Assembly (NCBI RefSeq): GCF_946479975.1
Contig: NZ_CAMLIX010000031.1
Location: forward strand, 1-30,061
Direction: 5' to 3'
DNA: 30,061 nucleotides
Origin: an uncultured Flavobacterium sp.
Lineage (GTDB): Bacteria > Bacteroidota > Bacteroidia > Flavobacteriales > Flavobacteriaceae
Of the stretch, positions 23,983 to 30,061 are shown piece by piece; position 1 is the stretch's first letter; each line of letters opens with the position of its first letter. A program made the translations under genes and the position numbers. Below the pieces are notes generated by a model. The model was not told the DNA's origin. It saw only the letters and a program-made list of their open reading frames with translations, and did not search any database.

Positions 23983-24024
23983 AAAAAAAATTGATTGTCA
24001 GAGATATAGACCTTTGACAATCAA
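23983..24024 (-). terminator. Hairpin plus T-run between desaturase and HD genes
   Basis: Arms 24015-24024 and 23991-24000 (perfect 10 bp, 14-base loop) are followed on the minus strand by eight T's. It would end transcripts coming from the desaturase gene. It lies only about 30 bases before the HD start codon. Confidence 0.7.
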
Positions 24025-24039
24025 CATATGTTTTTTTTT

Positions 24040-24120
24040 AAATTCCAATTTTAAATTCTAAATTCCAAAAATCAACATCAAAATTCAATCTCAACATCAA
24101 ATTCAAATTTCAATTCTCAT
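24040..24120. repeat. Low-complexity aattccaa/atcaa-rich tract
   Basis: An AT-rich tract of near-repeats (attccaa, atcaaaattcaa) in the 310-bp gap. A related tract of aatctaaaatc units lies at 24228-24268, and another just before hemB (about 11425-11450). No gene is seen here. Confidence 0.5.
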
Positions 24121-24129
24121 TTTATGTCT

Positions 24130-24194
24130 TCCTGAGCGAAGTCGAAGGATCTCATGCTAAATCCATACTGTGCGTCCTTCGACTTCGCTCAGGA
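24130..24194. repeat. Perfect 20-bp inverted repeat tcctgagcgaag-type (family 5)
   Basis: Arms 24130-24149 and 24175-24194 are exact complements with a 25-base loop. This sequence type is widely seen as a dispersed repeat in many bacteria. It is GC-richer than its surroundings. Confidence 0.85.
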
Positions 24195-24268
24195 GGACAA
24201 GCGTTGGATTAAAATCCAATTTTCAAAATCCAAAAAATCTAAAATCAGCAATCTAAAATCTAAAATTA

Positions 24269-25261
24269 TTAAAGTCTCGCCGGTTCAACCCATTTGAAAA
24301 TGTGGCCTTCTTGCGGAATTACTAATCTTTCTGAAATTCTAGCCATACGTGCTGGTAATTTCATTAAATAATCACGTGCTTTTTCGGCTTCGTCTGTTAA
24401 ATTAGTCGCTTTATCAATCTCCCATTTGTTGATTAATTTCTGCATAATATCAACATAGTCATTCGCAGTATAAACTCCGATACGTTGTGCAGAATCTGAA
24501 AATTGTTCAAAAGCTGTACTGATTTTTTGTCCAGATTCTCTCAAGAAATGCGCCGGCATCACGATTTTTTGTTTCATCATGTATTGAAACGCCAACATCA
24601 TTTCGCTTGGGTCCACTTGGAAAATTCTAGTTACAAACTCACTGTATGCATGGTGATGACGCATTTCGTCACCTGCAATCATTTTACACATTTTAGACAA
24701 CTTGTTATCACCAAATTTCTTTGCGATCTGTGCTACTCTATTATGAGAAACGTAAGTTGCTAATTCCTGGAAACTCGTATATACAAAGTTTTTGTACGGG
24801 TCAGATCCAGTTCCAATATCAAAACCGTCGTTGATTAAATGCTGTGTTGTCATTTCGATTTCACGCATGTTTACACGACCAGACAAATACAAGTATTTAT
24901 TCAAAAGATCTCCGTGGCGGTTTTCTTCTCCGGTCCATTGACGGATCCATTTCGACCAACCGTTTCCACCATTTTCTATTTGGTCAATTCCTTCTACATC
25001 CATCAACCAAGATTCATAAGTAGGCAAAGCTTCCTCGGTGATTGTGTCACCAACAAGCGTAACCCAGAAATCGTACGGAAGTTCTTTAGCAATTTCGCGT
25101 AATTCTTTTACCTCTTCAAAGAAATTTTCTCCTTCAGAATTTGGTAAAAAATCAGACGGCTGCCAAATTTTCTCCACTGGAATTAAATACTGTTCAACGA
25201 AGCTATCCACGTTTTTTTCCAAAAACTGCATCACTTCTAATCTAATGTTTTTTATAGACAT
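24269..25261 (-). CDS. Acyl-ACP desaturase (soluble di-iron type)
   Basis: A 330-residue member of the plant-type stearoyl-ACP desaturase family, which inserts a cis double bond in acyl chains bound to ACP using a di-iron centre, O2 and ferredoxin. Iron-ligand motifs are complete: EENRHGD at 112-118, the glutamate in SFQELATYVSH near 166, and GDEMRHHHAY with E199 and H202. An upstream acidic ligand lies in ITEEALPTYE. Length agrees with the family. The acyltransferase PlsC precedes it by 45 bp on the same strand, so the two form a probable membrane-lipid operon. It gives oxygen-dependent unsaturated fatty acids. Confidence 0.95.
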   Translation of the reverse strand: MSIKNIRLEVMQFLEKNVDSFVEQYLIPVEKIWQPSDFLPNSEGENFFEEVKELREIAKELPYDFWVTLVGDTITEEALPTYESWLMDVEGIDQIENGGNGWSKWIRQWTGEENRHGDLLNKYLYLSGRVNMREIEMTTQHLINDGFDIGTGSDPYKNFVYTSFQELATYVSHNRVAQIAKKFGDNKLSKMCKMIAGDEMRHHHAYSEFVTRIFQVDPSEMMLAFQYMMKQKIVMPAHFLRESGQKISTAFEQFSDSAQRIGVYTANDYVDIMQKLINKWEIDKATNLTDEAEKARDYLMKLPARMARISERLVIPQEGHIFKWVEPARL

Positions 25262-25306
25262 TACTTATTATAGATTGGGGTTTTACGTTTTAGCTCGGAC
25301 TAAAAC

Positions 25307-26053
25307 TTAAACCTGTTTATATTCATTTATTCCTTCTTTAACTGCTTTTTCAGTAATCGCCATCAGTTCTTCAAATTTGTAATCTTTGACAGCCAAAGCT
25401 GGATGAGCTGTAAATTTCAGGTGATTTCCTAAACCAACAGGAAAAAAACCAAATTTTACCATTTTCCACGAATTATTGATACTAACCGGCACAACATATG
25501 CAGACGGCGCATATTTGCATAAAATTTTTAAACCGCTTTGCGCAAATTCTTTTGGAACACCCGTTTTACTTCTTGTTCCTTCTGGAAAAATAACGGCAGA
25601 TCTGGTATTTTTTTCGATATATTCAGACAAGCCTTTGATAACTGGTATGGCTTGTTTAGGGTCTTTTCGGTCAATTAAAACAGAACCTCCGTGTTTCAAA
25701 TTATAAGATACACTCGGAATACCGCTTCCTAACTCTTTCTTACTTACAAATTTACAATGAAAACGTCTAAAATACCAAATCATTGCTACGATATCGTACA
25801 TACTTTGGTGATTGGCAACAAAAATAATAGGCACGCCTTTCGGAATTGTATCTCTATTTTCAATCGTATATCTTGTTCCTACCAGATTCGTACATCTTAA
25901 AAGGAAAAAGTTTAAATAATCAACACTTTTTTTATGAGCCTGGTAGCCAAAAACATTTAAGCAAATCCATTGAATTGGATGAAATACAGCCAAACACAAA
26001 CCAAATAATAAATAATAAATTACCGATATTGGATAAGATATAATTTTTTCCAT
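25307..26053 (-). CDS. plsC: 1-acyl-sn-glycerol-3-phosphate acyltransferase (PlsC family)
   Basis: PlsC adds the second acyl chain to lysophosphatidic acid, making phosphatidic acid at the cytoplasmic membrane. The 248-residue protein has an N-terminal hydrophobic helix (YPISVIYYLLFGLCLAVF), the catalytic NHQSMYD (HX4D, 81-87), GGSVLIDRKD and FPEGTRS (156-162). It has its own -7 promoter element and is followed by the desaturase gene. Acyl donor and exact acceptor cannot be told from sequence; another acyltransferase function in the same superfamily is possible. Confidence 0.92.
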   Translation of the reverse strand: MEKIISYPISVIYYLLFGLCLAVFHPIQWICLNVFGYQAHKKSVDYLNFFLLRCTNLVGTRYTIENRDTIPKGVPIIFVANHQSMYDIVAMIWYFRRFHCKFVSKKELGSGIPSVSYNLKHGGSVLIDRKDPKQAIPVIKGLSEYIEKNTRSAVIFPEGTRSKTGVPKEFAQSGLKILCKYAPSAYVVPVSINNSWKMVKFGFFPVGLGNHLKFTAHPALAVKDYKFEELMAITEKAVKEGINEYKQV

Positions 26054-26071
26054 GCTTCAAAAATTAATGCG

Positions 26072-26079
26072 CAAAAGTA
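26072..26079 (-). promoter_or_regulatory. -7 promoter element of the plsC-desaturase operon
   Basis: Read on the minus strand it is TACTTTTG, matching TAnnTTTG, 18 bases before the plsC start. Confidence 0.6.
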
Positions 26080-26139
26080 ATAAATATATTTTTAGACTTA
26101 TTAAAATTAAAAACAATAACCGCTTTTCTGGTTTAATTG

Positions 26140-26497
26140 TACCTTTGTACCAAAATTTGCAAATTTTTTCTGAATTAAAATCAACAAAAAAGCTATTTTA
26201 ACCCTGCGTGGAATAGGAAATAATGGCAATTTTGATTATAACTTTTCTTAATCTAATTTTGAAGAGCTAGATTGCGCACTTATTACTAGACATGTACAAA
26301 CAAATTTAGTAGTAATGAAATAGATATTCTTATAACATCTGCCCTTAGAAGTTCCAATTATTCCATTAGAGAATCAAATAATTGCGATTAGAAATAGGCA
26401 GAATCCAATTCAATTAAAGGGTTGAAAAGGAATTGAAAATATCCGGATATAGAAAAATCCATCATACCTTTAAAATTTTAAAATTTTTCTGAATTAA
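26140..26497 (+). promoter_or_regulatory. rnpA upstream region: duplicated leader segment and possible structured RNA
   Basis: This 444-bp gap (26054-26497) holds no conventional gene. 26140-26179 reads TACCTTTG, a -7 match, followed by AT-rich sequence ending tctgaattaaa. 26466-26499 repeats it as TACCTTTA plus the same sequence with a six-base deletion, and runs into the rnpA start. Between them are nested dyads: aatcta/tagatt (26250-26255 / 26268-26273), attacta/tagtaat (26282-26288 / 26310-26316), and ctgcc/ggcag (26339-26343 / 26397-26401) enclosing caattatt/aataattg (26355-26362 / 26377-26384). rpmH, often before rnpA, is absent. Confidence 0.5.
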
Positions 26498-26902
26498 ATG
26501 AACTTCACTTACCCTAAAAACGAGCGTTTAAAAAGCAAGATAATTATTGGATCATTGTTTTCTGATGGAAAATCGGTGTCTAAATATCCGCTTCGTTTGG
26601 TTTACCGTCAAGCGGAAGGAAATTCAGAAGCACAAACTAAGATTGGCGTATCGGTTTCTAAGAAATATTTCAAGAAAGCCGTAGATCGCAATTACTTCAA
26701 AAGAGTTTTGAGAGAAACCTATCGTTTGAACAAACATTTACTTTTGGACAACTTAGATCAGCCGTATTCTATCATGCTTTTTTATCAAACCAAAGACCGT
26801 TTGTCTTACGAAGAAATCAATACCAAAATGATTCAATTGTTTGAGAAATTTTCACTTCAAATCAATAAAACAGAAGAATCTGAGAACAAAATCGAATCGT
26901 AA
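26498..26902 (+). CDS. rnpA: Ribonuclease P protein component
   Basis: RnpA binds RNase P RNA and helps cleave 5' leaders from pre-tRNAs. The 134-residue protein begins FTYPKNERLKSK, has LRLVYRQAEG in the central sheet, KIGVSVSKKYFKKAVDRNYFK, and the family RNR-type motif VDRNYFKRVLRETYR. Length is ordinary for Bacteroidota. The region before it is unusual (see the leader entry); rpmH is not adjacent. The DUF4349 gene follows after 70 bases. Confidence 0.95.
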   Translation: MNFTYPKNERLKSKIIIGSLFSDGKSVSKYPLRLVYRQAEGNSEAQTKIGVSVSKKYFKKAVDRNYFKRVLRETYRLNKHLLLDNLDQPYSIMLFYQTKDRLSYEEINTKMIQLFEKFSLQINKTEESENKIES

Positions 26903-26972
26903 ATTCCAAAACGTAAGATTAATAAGCAACTTAGATAAAAAAATTGTAGTTTTAGCTCTAAATTGAAATTCT

Positions 26973-27821
26973 ATGCGATATATTTTCTATTTAGTTGTTT
27001 TTGTTTTAGTTCTTTCTGGCTGTAATAAAGCTGATGCTTTAAATGAGGATAACATTGTTATTACTTCAGTTAAAATGCCTGCAAAAGGAGAAAACGTTTC
27101 TTATGACCGACAAGCAGATACAAAAGCACCTCCGCCTCCGACTCCAAAAGTAGATCATCAAGTCGAGCAAAAAATCATAAAAGAAGCGACTTTAAAATTT
27201 GAAACTGATGACTTAGAAAATTCTTTCGGGCAAATTCAAAAAGCGGTTGCGAATAGTAAAGCACGAATTATAAACGATTCTGAAGGAAAAGATTTTGCAA
27301 CTTTATTTAGAAATCTAACTATAAAAGTACCAAGTCAGAATTTTGACCGTTTTATAAATGATGTCTCTAAAGGTGTTTCTTATTTTGAAGTTAAAAATAT
27401 TTCTGCAGAAGATGTTACAGAACAATTTATCGATTTAACTTCCCGATTAAAAACAAAGAAAAAACTCGAAGAACGTTATCTTGAAATTTTAAAGAAAGCG
27501 AATAAAGTCAGTGAAATTTTAGAAATTGAAGAACAAATTTCAGCGATTCGCGAAGAAATCGAAGCCAAAGAAGGTCAGTTGAAATATCTGGAAAGCCGAG
27601 TTTCTGAAAGTACCATCACAATAGAATTTTATAAAACAGTTGCCGAAAAAGAAGGCGTAAAAATATCATACGGTTCTAAACTTTGGAACGCCACTAAATC
27701 TGGATTCTATACATTGTCCGATTTATTGCTTTCACTATTAAGTGCTTGGCCGTTTGTCATTTTAATTGTTGTATTTGCCTATTTTATTAGAAGAAGATTA
27801 AAAAGAAGAAAAAAAGAATAA
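26973..27821 (+). CDS. DUF4349-family lipoprotein
   Basis: A 282-residue protein starting MRYIFYLVVFVLVLSGC (lipobox LSGC, C17). It has a proline-rich linker near 52-58, an alpha/beta block KIIKEATLKFETDDLENSF, a long helical segment rich in E/K (about 150-220, likely coiled coil) with LEIEEQISAIREEIEAKEGQ, and a C-terminal membrane helix (LLLSLLSAWPFVILIVVFAYF) followed by basic residues. This is the layout of DUF4349. The role is not established. It starts 70 bases after rnpA and ends two bases before the S41 peptidase, so it is probably co-expressed with it. Confidence 0.88.
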   Translation: MRYIFYLVVFVLVLSGCNKADALNEDNIVITSVKMPAKGENVSYDRQADTKAPPPPTPKVDHQVEQKIIKEATLKFETDDLENSFGQIQKAVANSKARIINDSEGKDFATLFRNLTIKVPSQNFDRFINDVSKGVSYFEVKNISAEDVTEQFIDLTSRLKTKKKLEERYLEILKKANKVSEILEIEEQISAIREEIEAKEGQLKYLESRVSESTITIEFYKTVAEKEGVKISYGSKLWNATKSGFYTLSDLLLSLLSAWPFVILIVVFAYFIRRRLKRRKKE

Positions 27822-27823
27822 TC

Positions 27824-29461
27824 ATGTATCCGTATTTCAAAAAGAAATTTATTATACCAGTCGCTGCGGCGGGAATGTTGTTTGTTGGAACCAGTTTTAA
27901 AGAAGATTTTTTTGAAATTGCCAAACAAATCGAGATTTTCACGACTTTGTTTAAAGCAGTAAATACCAATTATGTTGACGAAACCAATCCGGGTGATTTG
28001 ATGGACAAAGCCATTAAAAGCATGTTGGCAAGTCTGGATCCGTATACGGTTTATTTTAATGAACAGGATGTTGTCAACTTTAAAATCAACAATACTGGAG
28101 AATATACCGGAATTGGCGCTTTGATTTCTAGAAAAAAAGATCGTTTGGTGGTTCGTGAACCTTATAAAAATTACCCAGCTGATAAAGCCGGACTTAAAGC
28201 GGGTGACGAAATTATCCAAATTGGTGATGTTTTAATTGCCGATTTTAAAGACGATGCTTCGCAATTATTGAAAGGGACAAAAAACACTAAAATCAATATC
28301 AAATACTTACGTCAGGGAAAACCAAATACTACGGTTTTAGTTTTGGATGAAGTTGATATTAAATCTGTTCCTTTTTATGGAAAAATTGATGATAAAACGG
28401 GTTATATCGTTTTGGCTCATTTTAGCAGAAAAGCTTCAAACGAAGTAAAAGAAGCACTTGAAAAACTAAAAGCCGACGGAGCAACACAAATCGTTTTGGA
28501 TTTAAGAGGAAATCCTGGTGGTTTATTGAATGAAGCGATTGATATCTGTAATTTATTTGTTCCGAAGAATGAAGTAATTGTAACCACTAAATCGCGAATT
28601 GAAAAACACAATAATACTTATAAAACACAAAAAGAACCAATTGATACGCAAATTCCGTTAGCTATTTTAGTGAATGGAAGAAGTGCTTCGGCTTCTGAAA
28701 TTGTTTCGGGTGCATTGCAGGATTTGGATCGCGCGGTAGTTTTAGGAAGCAGAAGTTTCGGAAAAGGTTTGGTGCAGCGTTCTGTTGATCTGACTTATGG
28801 AACGCAATTAAAAGTTACGATTTCGAGATATTACACGCCTTCTGGAAGATGCATTCAGGCATTGGATTATGCGCATAAAGACAAAAACGGTGTAGCGCAG
28901 AAAACAGATTCTAAGAATTTCAACGCTTTCAAAACTAGAAAAGGAAGAACAGTTTATGACGGTGGCGGCGTTTTACCAGATATCGAATTGGAGGAAACGA
29001 AGACTAGTCCGATTGCTACAGCCTTAATTAGAAATGATGGTGTTTTTGATTATGCGACTAGTTATTATTATAAAAATCCGAATTTAGGAGATAAAATTCC
29101 GACGATCACAGATGCTGATTATGCGGCTTTTAAACAATATCTAAAAACAAACAAAATCTCTTTTGACACAGAAACAGAAGTGGCTCTGAAAAATACTTTA
29201 GCTGCAGCTAAGAATGAAAAAATAGACGAAACAATTGCTCCAGAATATCAGCAGTTATTAGCGGCTTTAGAAAAAAGCGAAAGCACTTTATTGGACAAAA
29301 ACCAAAAAGAAATCAAAAACATGATTCAGGAAGAATTGATTAAGAGATATCAATACCAAGAAGGCTTGTATCAGTTTTACATCAAAAACAATTCTGAAAT
29401 TAAAAGAGCGGTTTCTGTCTTAAACAACCAAACGGAATATAAAACGATTTTAAAAATGTAA
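27824..29461 (+). CDS. S41 family C-terminal processing peptidase (CtpA/Prc type)
   Basis: A 545-residue exported serine protease that cuts near protein C-termini and acts in envelope maintenance. There is an N-terminal hydrophobic segment (IIPVAAAGMLFVG) and a cap/helical part with LDPYTVYFNE. The PDZ domain spans about 95-175 (GEYTGIGALI, ADKAGLKAGDEI). The protease domain shows LDLRGNPGGLLNEA, the serine in SASASE (287-292) and the lysine in FGKGLVQ (K314). After the core come about 200 residues of helical C-terminal extension. It follows the DUF4349 gene by two bases and has a strong terminator after it. Confidence 0.96.
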   Translation: MYPYFKKKFIIPVAAAGMLFVGTSFKEDFFEIAKQIEIFTTLFKAVNTNYVDETNPGDLMDKAIKSMLASLDPYTVYFNEQDVVNFKINNTGEYTGIGALISRKKDRLVVREPYKNYPADKAGLKAGDEIIQIGDVLIADFKDDASQLLKGTKNTKINIKYLRQGKPNTTVLVLDEVDIKSVPFYGKIDDKTGYIVLAHFSRKASNEVKEALEKLKADGATQIVLDLRGNPGGLLNEAIDICNLFVPKNEVIVTTKSRIEKHNNTYKTQKEPIDTQIPLAILVNGRSASASEIVSGALQDLDRAVVLGSRSFGKGLVQRSVDLTYGTQLKVTISRYYTPSGRCIQALDYAHKDKNGVAQKTDSKNFNAFKTRKGRTVYDGGGVLPDIELEETKTSPIATALIRNDGVFDYATSYYYKNPNLGDKIPTITDADYAAFKQYLKTNKISFDTETEVALKNTLAAAKNEKIDETIAPEYQQLLAALEKSESTLLDKNQKEIKNMIQEELIKRYQYQEGLYQFYIKNNSEIKRAVSVLNNQTEYKTILKM

Positions 29462-29499
29462 AAATAAGCCCGCTAGAAATTGACTAGCGGGCTTATTTT
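29461..29499. terminator. Bidirectional terminator
   Basis: A perfect 16-bp stem (29461-29476 and 29484-29499) with a 7-base loop, T-rich on the plus side. It ends the S41 transcript and can also serve the convergent acetyltransferase gene. Confidence 0.9.
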
Positions 29500-29518
29500 T
29501 TATTAGTAATTTTAGTTT

Positions 29519-29968
29519 TTATTTATCAAGGATCATCTCAATATGCGGAATATCATCTTCTAAATACATTTCGCTCGTTTGAACAAAACCATGACTTTCA
29601 TAGAATTTCTTTAAATACAATTGGGCGCCGATTGTTATTTTTTCTTTTCCGAAGTTGGATTTAATTCCTGCAATGGCTTCACGCATTAATTCGTGTCCCC
29701 ATTTTTTATCTCTGTAATTGGCATCAACAACTACTCTTCCGATGGAAGCGTTATCAAATGAAATTCCAGCATCGAACAAACGCGAATAAGCTACAATTTT
29801 ACCTTCGTATTCTCCGATTAGGTGTAATGCTTTCTTGTCTTTGCCATCAAGATCCAAATAAACGCAGTTTTGCTCTACTACAAAGATTTCACTTCTTAGT
29901 TTAAGCAAATCATATAGCTCGTTTACATTTAATGCCTCAAAAGGCTTTATTTTCCATTTTAACTCCAT
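29519..29968 (-). CDS. ElaA-like GNAT N-acetyltransferase
   Basis: A 149-residue protein of the ElaA group of GNAT enzymes. It begins MELKWKIKPFEALNVNELYD and has LRSEIFVVEQNCVYLDLDGKD, the group signature. Next come HLIGEYEGKIVAYSRLF, IGRVVVDANYRDKKWGHELM (acetyl-CoA binding with RDKKWG in place of RGKGIG), and the end GFVQTSEMYLEDDIPHIEM. A longer frame from 30040 exists, but a -7 promoter element at 29995-30002 lies inside it, so the ATG at 29968 is preferred. The substrate is unknown. Confidence 0.9.
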   Translation of the reverse strand: MELKWKIKPFEALNVNELYDLLKLRSEIFVVEQNCVYLDLDGKDKKALHLIGEYEGKIVAYSRLFDAGISFDNASIGRVVVDANYRDKKWGHELMREAIAGIKSNFGKEKITIGAQLYLKKFYESHGFVQTSEMYLEDDIPHIEMILDK

Positions 29969-29994
29969 TACTGTTTGTTTTTGCCGTAAAGGCA

Positions 29995-30002
29995 CAAAGT
30001 TA
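29995..30002 (-). promoter_or_regulatory. -7 promoter element of the ElaA-like gene
   Basis: On the minus strand it is TAACTTTG, matching TAnnTTTG, 26 bases before the start at 29968. It supports the shorter start. Confidence 0.55.
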
Positions 30003-30061
30003 TTCATTTTATTTGTTTCAGGTTGGATATACTTTGTCAATGTAACGCAGAGGTCGCAGAG

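Noticed and set aside
26054..26497. rpmH or a tRNA in front of rnpA
   Set aside because: No ribosomal protein L34 frame and no cloverleaf with a conserved T-loop could be found on either strand.
27779..28219. 146-codon minus-strand frame inside the S41 peptidase gene
   Set aside because: It is antisense to a strongly supported gene and crosses the DUF4349-S41 junction.

Overview
The window is AT-rich and looks like a chromosomal segment from a Flavobacterium-type member of the Bacteroidota. The evidence is the TAnnTTTG-type -7 promoter elements, weak Shine-Dalgarno signals, many lipoproteins, the rnpA / DUF4349 / S41-peptidase neighbourhood, and several Bacteroidota-style palindromic intergenic repeats. 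No tRNA, rRNA, CRISPR or prophage genes were seen.

Layout. (1) 1-5299 is a heme biosynthesis run on the plus strand: hemC (5' end off the window), hemD and hemE, then a REP-associated HUH transposase bracketed by paired palindromes, then an unknown small protein, a GNAT acetyltransferase and hemF linked by ATGA overlaps. (2) 5300-6550 holds a tandem array of about 52-bp hairpin repeats followed by a second, IS200-like HUH transposase with inverted copies of the same repeat behind it. (3) 6563-8480 carries an outer-membrane-barrel-like protein and a class I fructose-bisphosphate aldolase. (4) 8682-11182 (minus) is a two-gene exported/lipoprotein operon of unknown function. (5) 11452-12847 is hemB (non-zinc type) coupled to a lipoprotein cytochrome c. 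(6) 13066-17500 (minus) contains two tandem paralogous M13 metallopeptidases. (7) 17729-20965 is a SCO-like copper/thiol protein followed by feoA, feoB and a 40-residue FeoB-associated Cys-rich protein. (8) 21206-22669 is an exported modular repeat protein, followed by a 39-codon small membrane ORF and a repeat cluster. (9) 23305-26053 (minus) carries an HD phosphohydrolase, an acyl-ACP desaturase and a PlsC-type acyltransferase. (10) 26498-29461 is rnpA, a DUF4349 lipoprotein and an S41 C-terminal processing peptidase. (11) 29519-29968 (minus) is an ElaA-like acetyltransferase.

Functional links. HemC, D, E, F and B cover most of the route from aminolevulinate to protoporphyrinogen. The Feo genes supply ferrous iron, and the SCO protein and cytochrome c point to respiratory haem/copper use. 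The desaturase and PlsC fit a membrane-lipid unit.

The most notable structure is intergenic. Two different HUH single-strand transposases each sit among their own palindrome family, and at least four other inverted-repeat families occupy other gene boundaries. A second point of interest is the 444-bp region before rnpA, which carries a partial duplication of the rnpA upstream sequence around a stretch with several nested dyads.
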